51,112 nucleotides of DNA from Mycobacterium sp. 852002-51961_SCH5331710 (GCF_001665535.1 NZ_LZSQ01000115.1:1-51112); one strand, 5' to 3'; numbered from the stretch's first letter, positions 32,138 to 40,953 are shown. Numbers and translations are program-made. Notes: generated from the sequence alone by a model not told the origin.

Positions 32138-33300
32138 ACGACACGGGTTCCGTCCCTCGGCGGCCGGGGGACGACCGGGGAGTCTCCGTGGTCCTCGCGG
32201 GCGGCGGCACCGCGGGACACGTCGAACCGGCGATGGCGGTGGCCGACGCGCTGACCGACCTCGCCCCTGACGTGCGGATCACCGCGCTCGGCACCGAGCG
32301 CGGGTTGGAGACCCGGCTGGTGCCCGAACGCGGTTACCACCTCGAGCTCATCACGCCGGTGCCGCTGCCGAGGAAACTCTCCGGCGATCTGCTGCGCCTG
32401 CCCCTGCGGGTACGCCGGGCGGTGCGCCAGACCCGGACGGTGCTCGACGAGGTCGGGGCCGATGTGGTGATCGGTTTCGGTGGTTACGTCGCACTGCCCG
32501 CCTATCTGGCCTCGCGCAGTGTGCGCCGCAGCAGGCGGGTGCCGGTGGTGGTGCACGAGGCGAACGCGAGCGCGGGCTGGGCCAATCGGGTCGGCGCCCG
32601 CTCGGCGCGCCGCGTGCTGTCCGCCGTCGCCGACCCGGGACTCGGCAGGCCGGCCGAGGTGGTCGGCGTGCCGGTGCGCGCGGCGATCACGTCGCTGGAC
32701 CGCATGGCCCTGCGCGACGAGGCCCGTGCCCACTTCGGGTTCGCGCCCGACGCGCGCGTGCTGCTGGTGTTCGGCGGATCGCAGGGCGCGCAGTCGCTGA
32801 ACCGAGCGGTCTCCGGGGCCGCCAAAGATCTTGCCGCGGCCGGTATCTCGGTGCTGCACGCGCACGGTCCCAAGAACACCCTCGAGCTGCGCGAGCCGGC
32901 CGACGGCGACCCGCCGTACGTTCCCGTCCCGTACCTGAACCGGATGGACCTCGCGTACGCCGCCGCCGATGTGGCGATCTGCCGCTCCGGGGCGATGACG
33001 GTCGCCGAACTGACCGCGGTCGGGCTGCCCGCGGTGTACGTCCCGCTGCCGATCGGCAACGGCGAACAACGACTCAACGCGCTGCCGGTGGTCAACGCCG
33101 GGGGCGCGCTGATGGTCGCCGACGCCGACCTGTCGCCGGCCTTCGTCGCCGAGACCGTCGTCGATCTGCTCACCGACACCGGCCGGTTGCAGACCATGAC
33201 GGCCGCTGCCGCGCTGGCCGGACACCGCGACGCGGCCAGACGGGTCGCCGAGATCGCGTTGGAAGTCGCGCACGCCGAGCGCCGAAAGAGGCTGCGGTGA
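32134..33300 (+). CDS. murG: UDP-GlcNAc:lipid I GlcNAc transferase MurG
   Basis: A 388-residue GT28 enzyme starting at GTG 32134. N-terminal G loop LAGGGTAGHVEPAMA, second G loop GFGGYVALPAYL, VVHEANASAGWANR, third G loop VFGGSQGAQSLN, and donor site CRSGAMTVAELTAVGLPAVYVPLP with NGEQRLNA. It is a peripheral protein at the cytoplasmic face that converts lipid I to lipid II. It has GTGA overlaps with both ftsW and murC. Confidence 0.97.
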   Translation: MNDTGSVPRRPGDDRGVSVVLAGGGTAGHVEPAMAVADALTDLAPDVRITALGTERGLETRLVPERGYHLELITPVPLPRKLSGDLLRLPLRVRRAVRQTRTVLDEVGADVVIGFGGYVALPAYLASRSVRRSRRVPVVVHEANASAGWANRVGARSARRVLSAVADPGLGRPAEVVGVPVRAAITSLDRMALRDEARAHFGFAPDARVLLVFGGSQGAQSLNRAVSGAAKDLAAAGISVLHAHGPKNTLELREPADGDPPYVPVPYLNRMDLAYAAADVAICRSGAMTVAELTAVGLPAVYVPLPIGNGEQRLNALPVVNAGGALMVADADLSPAFVAETVVDLLTDTGRLQTMTAAAALAGHRDAARRVAEIALEVAHAERRKRLR

Positions 33301-34742
33301 AACCGAAGTCGTTACCCGAAGAGCTGCAGCGCGTGCACATGGTTGGCATCGGGGGTGCCGGCATGTCGGGCATCGCACGCATCCTGCTGGACCGTGGCGG
33401 GCTGGTATCGGGTTCGGACGCCAAGGAATCGCGGGCGGTGGCCGCGCTTCGGGCCCGCGGCGCCGCCATCCGGATCGGTCATGACGCCTCCTCGCTGGAT
33501 CTGCTGCCGGACGGGCCGACCGCCGTCGTCACCACCCATGCCGCCATCCCCAAGACGAACCCCGAACTGGTCGAGGCGCGTCGGCGCGGTATCCCGGTGA
33601 TCCTGCGGCCGGTGGTCCTGGCCAAGCTGATGGCCGGCCACACCACGCTGATGGTGACCGGCACGCACGGCAAGACCACGACCACCTCGATGCTGATCGT
33701 GGGGTTGCAGCACAGCGGTTTCGATCCGTCGTTCGCGGTGGGCGGCGATCTCGGGGAGGCGGGCACCAATGCGCACAACGGCAGTGGTGACTGCTTCGTG
33801 GCCGAGGCCGACGAAAGCGACGGCTCGCTGCTGGAGTACCACCCCGACGTCGCGGTAGTGACGAACATCGAGGCCGACCATCTCGACTTCTTCGGCAGCG
33901 CCGAGGCCTACGGCGCCGTGTTCGACGATTTCGTCGAACGGCTCAAACCCGGTGGCGCGCTGGTGGTCTGCACCGACGACCCCGGCGCCGCGGCGCTCGC
34001 CGAGCGCACCGCCGAGCTGGGCATCCGCGTGCTGCGCTACGGCAGCGACCCGAGCCTCCCGCTGCAGGGCACCCTGTTGAGCTGGGAGCAGCACGACACC
34101 GGCGCGGTCGCGCACATCCAGTTCGCCGACGAGTCGCACCCGCGGGTGATGCGCCTGGCGGTGCCCGGACGGCACATGGCGCTCAACGCGATCGGGGCCG
34201 TGCTGGCGGCGATCGAGGCCGGCGCGCCGACCGACGCCGTGCTCGACGGGCTGGCCGGATTCGAGGGCGTGCGCCGTCGCTTCGAGCTCGTCGGTGAGGC
34301 CAACGGCGTCCGGGTCTTCGACGACTACGCGCACCACCCGACCGAGGTGCGGGCCACGCTGAGCGCGCTGCGCACCGTCACCGAACAGGCCGGCGGCCGG
34401 TCGATCGTCGTATTTCAACCCCACTTGTACTCGCGCACACAGACATTCGCTCGCGAGTTCGGCCAGGCCCTCGACGGCGCCGACGAGGTGTTCGTGCTCG
34501 ACGTCTACGCCGCCCGCGAACAGCCGATCGCCGGAGTCAGCGGCGCCAGCATCGTCGAGCACATCAGCGTGCCCGGAACCTATGTGCCCGACTTCTCCGC
34601 GGTGGCGTCGCGGGTCGCCGAGGCCGCCACGCCTGGCGACGTCGTGGTGACGATGGGTGCGGGTGATGTCACGATGCTCGGCCCGGAGATCGTCACCGCG
34701 TTGCGTATCAAGGCCAACCGGAGCACACCGGGGTCGCGATGA
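33297..34742 (+). CDS. murC: UDP-MurNAc:L-alanine ligase MurC
   Basis: 481 residues from GTG 33297. UDP-binding MVGIGGAGMSGIARILL, ATP P-loop VTGTHGKTTTTSM, EADESDGSLLEYHPDVAVVTNIEADHLDFF-type central motifs, and C-terminal FDDYAHHPTEV and FQPHLYSRT. It adds L-Ala, the first stem residue, in the cytosol. The mycobacterial enzyme is a known PknA-type kinase substrate (family knowledge). Its stop overlaps the ftsQ ATG. Confidence 0.97.
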   Translation: MKPKSLPEELQRVHMVGIGGAGMSGIARILLDRGGLVSGSDAKESRAVAALRARGAAIRIGHDASSLDLLPDGPTAVVTTHAAIPKTNPELVEARRRGIPVILRPVVLAKLMAGHTTLMVTGTHGKTTTTSMLIVGLQHSGFDPSFAVGGDLGEAGTNAHNGSGDCFVAEADESDGSLLEYHPDVAVVTNIEADHLDFFGSAEAYGAVFDDFVERLKPGGALVVCTDDPGAAALAERTAELGIRVLRYGSDPSLPLQGTLLSWEQHDTGAVAHIQFADESHPRVMRLAVPGRHMALNAIGAVLAAIEAGAPTDAVLDGLAGFEGVRRRFELVGEANGVRVFDDYAHHPTEVRATLSALRTVTEQAGGRSIVVFQPHLYSRTQTFAREFGQALDGADEVFVLDVYAAREQPIAGVSGASIVEHISVPGTYVPDFSAVASRVAEAATPGDVVVTMGAGDVTMLGPEIVTALRIKANRSTPGSR

Positions 34743-35671
34743 CCGGTCCGATCGACCCCAACGCGGCCGAGGAGGCACCGGAGTCCCCGGAGCCGGCCGA
34801 ACCGTCCGCCGAGGAGACGCCGCAGCCCGACGAGACATCGGCCGCCGCACCGGATTTCGAGGGGCCGCGGCGACGCGCACGCAGGGAGCGTGAGGAGCGC
34901 CGCGCCGCCCAGGCCCGGGCCATGGCGATCGAGCAGGCACGCAGGGAAGCCAAGCGGCGGGTGATGGGCAAGCCCCCGGGCGACGGCAGAAAACTGCGGC
35001 GCGGAACGGTGCGCGGCCTGAAGGTGCTGATGTGGTCCGCGTTGATCAGCGTCATCGTCGTCGGCCTCGGGCTGCTGCTGTACTTCACGCCGGTCATGGC
35101 GGTGCGCAACACCGTGGTCACCGGCGTGGGTGCGGTGACACAGGAGGAGATCGTCGCGGCGGCCGCCGTGGCGCCCGGCACGCCGCTGCTGCAGGTGAAC
35201 ACCGACAGCGTGGCCGAACGGGTGGCCGCGATCCGGCGGATCGCCAGCGCGCGCGTCCAGCGTCAGTACCCGTCGACACTGCGCATCACCGTCGTCGAGC
35301 GGGTACCGGTGGTGGTCAAGGACTATCCCGACGGGCCGCATCTGTTCGACCGCGACGGGGTCGACTTCGCCGTCGGGGTGCCGCCGCCGGGCGTGCCCTA
35401 CATCGACACCGACAATCCCGGCCCCAACGACGAGCCGACCAAGGCGGCGCTTCAGGTGATGACGTCGTTGCGCCCGGAAGTCGCCGAGCAGGTCGCGCGC
35501 ATCGCGGCACCCTCGGTCGCGGCGATCACCCTGCAGCTCTCCGACGGTCGACAGGTGGTGTGGGGGACCACCGACCGGACCGAGGAGAAGGCGCTCAAGC
35601 TCGGCGCTCTGCTCACCCAGCCGGGCAAGACCTACGACGTGTCGAGCCCCGACCTGCCGACCGTGAAGTGA
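34739..35671 (+). CDS. ftsQ: Division protein FtsQ
   Basis: A 310-residue bitopic protein. The acidic Pro/Glu-rich N-terminus (about 40 residues) is followed by a strongly basic Arg stretch (RRRARREREERRAAQARA). One membrane helix (VLMWSALISVIVVGLGLLLYF, about 97-117) leads to a POTRA domain beginning VMAVRNTVVTGVGAVTQEEI. The beta domain contains VVERVPVVVKDYPDGPHLFDRDGV. It links early and late divisome proteins through FtsL/FtsB. It is the last gene of the tightly coupled run; a 197-bp gap with promoters follows. Confidence 0.95.
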   Translation: MTGPIDPNAAEEAPESPEPAEPSAEETPQPDETSAAAPDFEGPRRRARREREERRAAQARAMAIEQARREAKRRVMGKPPGDGRKLRRGTVRGLKVLMWSALISVIVVGLGLLLYFTPVMAVRNTVVTGVGAVTQEEIVAAAAVAPGTPLLQVNTDSVAERVAAIRRIASARVQRQYPSTLRITVVERVPVVVKDYPDGPHLFDRDGVDFAVGVPPPGVPYIDTDNPGPNDEPTKAALQVMTSLRPEVAEQVARIAAPSVAAITLQLSDGRQVVWGTTDRTEEKALKLGALLTQPGKTYDVSSPDLPTVK

Positions 35672-35782
35672 ACTGCGCCTCGTCCGGCGCTGGACGTTGC
35701 ACGAAAAATTTGTCGCGCGTGTCGGCGCGCCTGCATCGCTAGGTCGCGACCTCGCCCTACCGTTCTGGTTGCGCGGAACAAC

Positions 35783-35820
35783 TTGACATAACTATAACCC
35801 TCTGGTTGAGGTTTAGGGTT
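35783..35820 (+). promoter_or_regulatory. ftsZ promoter/operator region with TTGACA and an AACCCT...AGGGTT inverted repeat
   Basis: In the 197-bp ftsQ-ftsZ gap, TTGACA (35783-35788) is a perfect -35-like hexamer, and TATAAC (35793-35798) resembles a -10. They are too close to belong to one promoter, so at least two overlapping elements may exist. AACCCT (35796-35801) and AGGGTT (35815-35820) form an inverted repeat, with CCTC/GAGG inside. This AT-richer block stands out from the surroundings. ftsZ in mycobacteria is known to have several promoters here. Confidence 0.6.
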
Positions 35821-35868
35821 TGCCAAGACTCGGCGTGTCGTCGGACAACCTGGGAGGAAGGGATCGCA

Positions 35869-37008
35869 ATGACCCCCCCACACAACTACCTCGCCGTCAT
35901 CAAGGTGGTCGGCATCGGTGGCGGCGGAGTCAACGCCGTCAACCGGATGATCGAGCAGGGCCTCAAGGGCGTGGAGTTCATCGCCATCAACACCGACGCG
36001 CAGGCGTTGTTGATGAGCGACGCCGACGTCAAGCTCGACGTCGGTCGCGACTCCACGCGCGGGCTCGGCGCCGGCGCCGACCCCGAGGTGGGGCGCAAGG
36101 CCGCCGAGGACGCCAAGGACGACATCGAGGAACTGCTGCGCGGCGCCGACATGGTGTTCGTGACGGCGGGCGAGGGCGGCGGCACCGGCACGGGTGGTGC
36201 GCCGGTGGTGGCCTCGATCGCGCGCAAGCTGGGTGCGCTGACGGTCGGCGTGGTGACGCGGCCGTTCTCGTTCGAGGGCAAGCGGCGAAGCAACCAGGCC
36301 GAGAACGGCATTCAGGCCCTGCGCGAGAGCTGCGACACCCTGATCGTCATCCCCAACGACCGACTGCTGCAGATGGGCGATGCCGCGGTCTCGCTGATGG
36401 ACGCGTTCCGCAGCGCCGACGAGGTGCTGCTCAACGGCGTGCAGGGCATCACTGACCTGATCACGACGCCGGGCCTGATCAACGTCGACTTCGCCGACGT
36501 CAAGGGCGTGATGAGCGGGGCGGGCACGGCGCTGATGGGTATCGGTTCGGCCCGCGGCGACGGCCGCGCCCTCAAGGCCGCCGAGATCGCGATCAACTCG
36601 CCGCTGCTGGAGGCCTCGATGGAGGGCGCGCAGGGCGTGCTGCTGTCGGTCGCCGGTGGTAGCGATTTGGGCCTGTTCGAGATCAACGAGGCCGCCTCGC
36701 TGGTGCAGGATGCCGCGCATCCCGAAGCCAACATCATCTTCGGCACGGTCATCGACGACTCGCTCGGCGACGAGGTACGGGTAACGGTGATCGCGGCCGG
36801 CTTCGACTCCGCAGGCCCGGGACGCAAACCGGTCGTGAGTCCCGCCGAGGGGCAGGGCATCACCCCGGGCAAGGCCGGCAAGGTGAGCACATCGCTGTTC
36901 GAGCCCGCGGATCCGGCGAGCGTGCCGGTGCACACCAACGGCGCGACGGTCAGTATCGGCGGGGACGATGACGACGACGTCGACGTGCCGCCGTTCATGC
37001 GCCACTGA
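35869..37008 (+). CDS. ftsZ: Cell division GTPase FtsZ
   Basis: 379 residues from ATG 35869, preceded by GGGAGGAAGGG. The tubulin signature GGGTGTGG lies at residues 103-110, after the N-terminal KVVGIGGGGVNAVNRM. The T7 synergy loop NVDFADVKGVMSG follows. A variable linker leads to the C-terminal DDDDVDVPPFMRH, the peptide that binds SepF and FtsW. It polymerises at mid-cell to form the Z ring. It is driven by its own upstream promoter region, separately from the mraZ-ftsQ run. Confidence 0.98.
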   Translation: MTPPHNYLAVIKVVGIGGGGVNAVNRMIEQGLKGVEFIAINTDAQALLMSDADVKLDVGRDSTRGLGAGADPEVGRKAAEDAKDDIEELLRGADMVFVTAGEGGGTGTGGAPVVASIARKLGALTVGVVTRPFSFEGKRRSNQAENGIQALRESCDTLIVIPNDRLLQMGDAAVSLMDAFRSADEVLLNGVQGITDLITTPGLINVDFADVKGVMSGAGTALMGIGSARGDGRALKAAEIAINSPLLEASMEGAQGVLLSVAGGSDLGLFEINEAASLVQDAAHPEANIIFGTVIDDSLGDEVRVTVIAAGFDSAGPGRKPVVSPAEGQGITPGKAGKVSTSLFEPADPASVPVHTNGATVSIGGDDDDDVDVPPFMRH

Positions 37009-37027
37009 TCCGGCAATACTGGCGACC

Positions 37028-37735
37028 GTGACGGTTCGCATACGGCGCGTGACCACGACACGGGCCGGCGGCGTCTCCGCGCCGCCGTTCGACACCTTCA
37101 ATCTCGGCGATCACGTCGGCGACGATCCGGCGGCGGTGGCCGCCAACCGAAAACGGCTCAGCGGCGCCATCGGTCTGGGCGACGACGGAATCGTGTGGAT
37201 GAATCAGGTCCACAGCGATCACGTCGTCGTGGTCGACGGGGCCACCGACCGGCCCGTCGACAATACTGACGCATTGGTCACCGCGACACCGCGATTGGCT
37301 TTGGCGGTGGTTACCGCCGATTGCGTTCCCGTTTTATTGGGCGACGCGCGCGCCGGAGTGGTGGCCGCCGTGCACGCCGGACGCGTGGGCGCCCAGAAGG
37401 GCGTCGTCGCCCGCACGGTGGAGGCGATGCTGTCGCTCGGCGCGCACCCCGAGGACATCTCGGCGCTGCTCGGACCCGCGGTCAGCGGACGCAATTACGA
37501 GGTCCCCGAAGCCATGGCCGCCGAGGTCGAGACCGCGCTGCCCGGTAGCCGCACGACGAGCGCGAAGAACACGCCCGCCCTCGACTTGCGAGCCGGAATC
37601 CACAGGCAGCTAACGACTTTGGGCGTCACCGCCATCGACGTCGACCCACGATGCACGGTCGAGGACCGCAACCTGTTCAGCCACCGCCGCGACGCCCCAA
37701 CCGGGCGCCTGGCCTCACTGGTGTGGATGGAGTGA
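37028..37735 (+). CDS. pgeF: PgeF/YfiH-family protein (laccase-domain, Rv2149c-like)
   Basis: 235 residues from GTG 37028. Family motifs: VWMNQVHSDHV (His), VVTADCVPVLL (Cys), AVHAGRVGAQKGVV (His) and GPAVSGRNYEVP. C-terminal IDVDPRCTVEDRNLFSHRRD matches zinc-binding YlmD/YfiH proteins. E. coli PgeF removes wrongly made UDP-MurNAc-L-Ser, and other members cleave purine nucleosides. Next to the mur genes a peptidoglycan editing role is plausible but not shown here. The GTG follows AATACT by 7 nt. The 3' end overlaps the yggS-like start as GTGA. A central stretch uses rare codons such as TTA. Confidence 0.92.
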   Translation: MTVRIRRVTTTRAGGVSAPPFDTFNLGDHVGDDPAAVAANRKRLSGAIGLGDDGIVWMNQVHSDHVVVVDGATDRPVDNTDALVTATPRLALAVVTADCVPVLLGDARAGVVAAVHAGRVGAQKGVVARTVEAMLSLGAHPEDISALLGPAVSGRNYEVPEAMAAEVETALPGSRTTSAKNTPALDLRAGIHRQLTTLGVTAIDVDPRCTVEDRNLFSHRRDAPTGRLASLVWME

Positions 37736-38535
37736 GCGAGACCGTGCCGTCGTCCCGCGAACTCGAACTGACCGAAGCGCTGACGGCCGTGCGGGCGCGG
37801 CTCACCGCGGCCGCCGAAGCCGCGTCACGCGATATCGCCGAAATTGAATTACTTCCGGTGACCAAATTCTTTCCCGCCGACGATGTCATTATTCTGCGCC
37901 GTTTGGGGTGTGAGGCTTTTGGCGAGTCACGCGAACAGGAAGCGTCGAATAAAGTCCGCGAAATCGCGTCGAATCCGGATATCGGACCCATTCGCTGGCA
38001 CATGGTCGGACGCATTCAGCGCAATAAAGCGCGCTCCATTGCCGGGTGGGCGTATGCGGCGCACTCGGTCGACAGCCGCAAGGTGATCGACGCATTGAGC
38101 CGAGCGGCGTCCGCGGCGCTCGAGGACGGCGGCCGCGCCGAACCGCTGCGCATCTTCATCCAGGTGAGCCTCGACGGCGACGAGAGCCGCGGCGGCGTCG
38201 ACATCAACAGGCCCGAAGCCGTCGACGAATTGTGCGCCGCCGCGCACGAGGCCCCGGGGCTGGAGTTCACCGGGCTGATGGCGATCCCTCCGCTCGGCGA
38301 GGACGCGGACACGGCGTTCGCGCGGGTCAACGCCGAGCTCAGAAGGGTGCAGGCCGACTACCGCCGGCGCCTCGAGTTGTCGGCCGGGATGTCGAACGAT
38401 CTGGAAGCGGCGGTCAAACACGGCTCGACATGTGTGCGTGTCGGTACCGCGTTATTGGGACAACGTCCTCTACCGTCACCAGAAGTAGTCACTCCAGTCA
38501 CATCTTCATCACAGACACCAAAGTCCAGGGCATGA
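37732..38535 (+). CDS. YggS-family PLP homeostasis protein (Rv2148c-like)
   Basis: 267 residues from GTG 37732 (GTGA overlap). A TIM-barrel PLP-binding protein: Lys45 in LLPVTKFFP binds the cofactor. FGESREQEASNK, WHMVGRIQRNKA, HSVDSRKV, IQVSLDGDESRGGV and the C-terminal SAGMSNDLEAAVKHGSTCVRVGTALLG phosphate site follow. Members buffer free PLP; no catalytic activity is established. A patch at about 37837-38045 is notably AT-richer than its neighbours and contains the rare Leu codon TTA. It is followed 13 bp later by sepF. Confidence 0.95.
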   Translation: MSETVPSSRELELTEALTAVRARLTAAAEAASRDIAEIELLPVTKFFPADDVIILRRLGCEAFGESREQEASNKVREIASNPDIGPIRWHMVGRIQRNKARSIAGWAYAAHSVDSRKVIDALSRAASAALEDGGRAEPLRIFIQVSLDGDESRGGVDINRPEAVDELCAAAHEAPGLEFTGLMAIPPLGEDADTAFARVNAELRRVQADYRRRLELSAGMSNDLEAAVKHGSTCVRVGTALLGQRPLPSPEVVTPVTSSSQTPKSRA

Positions 38536-38548
38536 GAAGGGTCGAGCG

Positions 38549-39181
38549 ATGAGCACACTTCACAAGGTCAAGGCGTACTTCGGTATGGCCCCGATGGATG
38601 ACTACGACGACGAGTACTACGAGGACGACGAGCGCGGCGCCTCCCGTGGATATTCGCGCCGTAGTCGAGACGATCGCTTCGACGACGACGGTTACGGCCC
38701 GGGCCGTGGCTACGACGACCGCGATTACGACGACGCCCCCGGCGGTTACCGCGGCTATGAGGACCGGTTCGAGCCGCGGCTGCGCGCACCGCGCGAGTTC
38801 GAGCGGCCGGCACCGCGGTTCGCCCCGATGCGCGGCGCCACCCGAGGCGCGCTCGCGATGGACCCCCGCAGGATGGCCGAGCTGTTCGAGGCGGGCAGCC
38901 CGCTGTCGAAGATCACCACGCTGCGGCCCAAGGATTACAGCGAGGCCCGCACGATCGGTGAGCGGTTCCGCGACGGCACCCCGGTGATCATGGACCTGGT
39001 CTCGATGGACAACGCGGACGCCAAGCGCCTCGTCGACTTCGCCGCGGGCCTGGCGTTCGCGCTGCGGGGTTCGTTCGACAAGGTCGCCACGAAGGTCTTC
39101 CTGCTGTCGCCCGCGGACATCGACGTCACCGCCGAAGAGCGGCGCCGTATCGCCGAGGCGGGCTTCTACTCCTATCAATAG
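38549..39181 (+). CDS. sepF: Z-ring anchoring protein SepF
   Basis: A 210-residue protein. The N-terminal amphipathic STLHKVKAYFGM targets the membrane. A long Asp/Tyr/Arg-rich linker (about 17-90, DDYDDEYYEDDERG, YDDRDYDD) follows. The globular C-terminal SepF domain reads ITTLRPKDYSEARTIGERFRDGTPVIMDLVSM and RLVDFAAGLAFALRGSF. SepF binds the FtsZ C-terminal peptide and tethers it to the membrane, the main anchor in actinobacteria that lack FtsA and ZipA. No ftsA is present in this cluster, consistent with that. Confidence 0.97.
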   Translation: MSTLHKVKAYFGMAPMDDYDDEYYEDDERGASRGYSRRSRDDRFDDDGYGPGRGYDDRDYDDAPGGYRGYEDRFEPRLRAPREFERPAPRFAPMRGATRGALAMDPRRMAELFEAGSPLSKITTLRPKDYSEARTIGERFRDGTPVIMDLVSMDNADAKRLVDFAAGLAFALRGSFDKVATKVFLLSPADIDVTAEERRRIAEAGFYSYQ

Positions 39182-39301
39182 GTCGGGTCACAGACGGGTA
39201 GGCTGGCGTCGCGCTCGGGCTTGAGCAGCCTCAGAGCGCGACTGCCTGTATCAAGCCTGTTGTAAAAGTCACATCTGTGCCCGTAGTGAGGACCGTCGGC
39301 G

Positions 39302-39592
39302 TTGTCGCTCTTCTTCGAGATCCTGGGCTTCGCCCTGTTCATCTTCTGGCTGCTGTTGATCGCGCGCGTCGTGGTCGAGTTCATCCGGTCGTTCTCCCGG
39401 GACTGGCATCCGAAGGGCGCGACGGTGGTGATCCTGGAGATCATCATGACGGTGACGGATCCGCCGGTGAAACTGCTTCGGCGGCTCATTCCCCAGCTCA
39501 CGATAGGTGCGGTGCGCTTCGATCTGTCGATCATGGTGCTACTGCTGGTCGCCTTCATCGGCATGCAACTGGCGTTCGGCGCGGCGGCCTGA
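39302..39592 (+). CDS. YggT-family membrane protein (Rv2146c-like)
   Basis: 96 residues from TTG 39302; an in-frame TGA at 39287 leaves no other start. Two membrane segments (FFEILGFALFIFWLLLIARVVVEFI and FDLSIMVLLLVAFIGMQLAFG) flank a conserved loop with DPPVKLLRRLIPQ, the YggT/Ycf19 signature. The length and sequence closely match the M. tuberculosis protein. Related proteins affect division or membrane organisation; the exact role is unknown. It lies between sepF and wag31, as in other actinobacteria. Confidence 0.93.
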   Translation: MSLFFEILGFALFIFWLLLIARVVVEFIRSFSRDWHPKGATVVILEIIMTVTDPPVKLLRRLIPQLTIGAVRFDLSIMVLLLVAFIGMQLAFGAAA

Positions 39593-39751
39593 GACCACGC
39601 ACTCGGCCGGCGTTTGCCCGGAGGAATTCGAGCGGAGAAATCGTCGCCGGGCGTGCGGCCTTGTTTGAAATTCGCTCTTAATTTCATCCTCTTCTGCAAC
39701 GGCCGCGGCTGGTGTGACAGGATGGACGCCAGTTACGTTCCACCCACGCTC

Positions 39752-39757
39752 TACACT
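39752..39757 (+). promoter_or_regulatory. Candidate -10 hexamer TACACT for wag31
   Basis: TACACT lies 40 nt upstream of ATG 39798 in a 205-bp gap, leaving room for the AGGGGG ribosome site just before the start. No clear -35 was seen. An AT-richer block at about 39665-39695 precedes it; nothing else was recognised in the gap. Confidence 0.35.
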
Positions 39758-39797
39758 TTGAGACCGGTTGACTGTCCAGACTTCATAGGGGGCGACA

Positions 39798-40607
39798 ATG
39801 CCGCTCACACCCGCCGACGTTCACAATGTCGCGTTCAGCAAGCCACCCATCGGCAAGCGCGGCTACAACGAGGACGAGGTTGACGCGTTCCTCGATCTGG
39901 TGGAGAACGAGCTGACGCGGCTCATCGAGGAGAACGCCGATCTCCGGCAGCGCGTCGCCGAACTGGACCAGGAATTGGCCTCCGCCCGCTCCGGCGGCTC
40001 CGGACAGTCGACCCAGGCCGTGCCCGTCTACGAGGCGCCCGCCCCCGAGCCCGCCGCTGCGCCGACGCCGCAGCCCGCTTACGAGGCACCGTCCGCGCAG
40101 GCCAGCGAGGACCAGGCGCTCAAGGCGGCCAAGGTGTTGAGCCTCGCTCAGGACACCGCGGACCGGTTGACCAGCACCGCCAAGGCCGAGTCGGAGAAAC
40201 TGCTGGCCGATGCGCGCGCACAGGCCGACGCCCTGGTGAGCGAGGCGCGGCAGACCGCAGAGACCACCGTCGCCGATGCTCGTCAGCGGGCCGACGCGAT
40301 GCTCGCCGACGCGCAGACCCGCTCCGAGGCGCAGCTGCGCCAGGCGCAGGAGAAGGCCGACGCTTTGCAGGCCGACGCCGAGCGCAAGCACTCCGAGATC
40401 ATGGGCACCATCAACCAGCAGCGCACCGTGCTGGAGGGTCGCCTCGAGCAGCTGCGGACCTTCGAGCGTGAATACCGCACCCGCCTCAAGACCTACCTGG
40501 AGTCTCAGCTCGAGGAGCTCGGCCAGCGCGGTTCGGCCGCGCCCGTCGACTCGAGCGCCGGAAACGACGGCGGAGGCTTCAATCAGTTCAACCGGGGAAA
40601 CAACTGA
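39798..40607 (+). CDS. wag31: DivIVA-family polar growth protein Wag31
   Basis: 269 residues. The N-terminal DivIVA membrane-binding domain reads LTPADVHNVAFSKPPIGKRGYNEDEVDAFLDLVENEL. A Pro/Ala linker (about 65-105) contains Thr72 in GQSTQ, the position of the PknA-phosphorylated Thr73 in M. tuberculosis. A long coiled coil (about 110-245) of Ala/Glu/Asp/Lys heptads follows, with a Gly/Asn-rich end. Wag31 marks the cell pole, organises peptidoglycan synthesis there and is essential in mycobacteria. ATG 39798 follows AGGGGG. Confidence 0.97.
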   Translation: MPLTPADVHNVAFSKPPIGKRGYNEDEVDAFLDLVENELTRLIEENADLRQRVAELDQELASARSGGSGQSTQAVPVYEAPAPEPAAAPTPQPAYEAPSAQASEDQALKAAKVLSLAQDTADRLTSTAKAESEKLLADARAQADALVSEARQTAETTVADARQRADAMLADAQTRSEAQLRQAQEKADALQADAERKHSEIMGTINQQRTVLEGRLEQLRTFEREYRTRLKTYLESQLEELGQRGSAAPVDSSAGNDGGGFNQFNRGNN

Positions 40608-40620
40608 GCCGGCTGTCACC

Positions 40621-40635
40621 TAGGGTTGATCAATG
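40621..40635 (+). promoter_or_regulatory. -10 hexamer TAGGGT + 6 nt + ATG: leaderless start of the Rv2144c-like gene
   Basis: TAGGGT (40621-40626), TGATCA, then ATG 40633. No ribosome site lies closer. The gap after wag31 is only 25 bp, so this gene may be read both from wag31 transcripts and from its own leaderless one. Confidence 0.45.
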
Positions 40636-40953
40636 CTGATCGTTGCGCTCGTCCTCGCTGTCATCGGCCTCGCGGCGCTGGTGACCGCGGTCGTCACCAG
40701 CAATGAATTGATCGCCTGGGTCTGTATCGCGGCCAGCGTGATCGGTGTCGTGCTCCTGATCGTCGATGCGGTGCGGGAGCGGTCGGGTCGCAAGGCCGAG
40801 ACCTCCGACGAGGCGTACACCGAGACCGAACCGGAGTACTACGAGGATTACCCCGACGACCAGACCGTCGCCGAGCAGCAACCCGAGTACGCCGACGCCG
40901 ACGAGGAGACCACCGTCGTCGAACAAGCCGACTCGGGCGAAGACCGCCGCTAA
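40633..40953 (+). CDS. Small membrane protein (Rv2144c-like)
   Basis: A 106-residue protein with two tight membrane helices (LIVALVLAVIGLAALVTAVV and LIAWVCIAASVIGVVLLIVDAV). A highly acidic tail (ETEPEYYEDYPDD, then repeated Glu/Asp to the end) should lie in the cytoplasm. Conserved after wag31 in mycobacteria; function unknown. The acidic tail could contact basic partners, but that is speculation. Its TAA shares bases with the convergent TAG at 40950-40952. Confidence 0.88.
   Translation: MLIVALVLAVIGLAALVTAVVTSNELIAWVCIAASVIGVVLLIVDAVRERSGRKAETSDEAYTETEPEYYEDYPDDQTVAEQQPEYADADEETTVVEQADSGEDRR

Noticed and set aside
39182..39301. Possible small gene between sepF and the yggT-like gene
   Set aside because: No open frame with a start and ribosome site was found; the gap most likely holds only control sequence.
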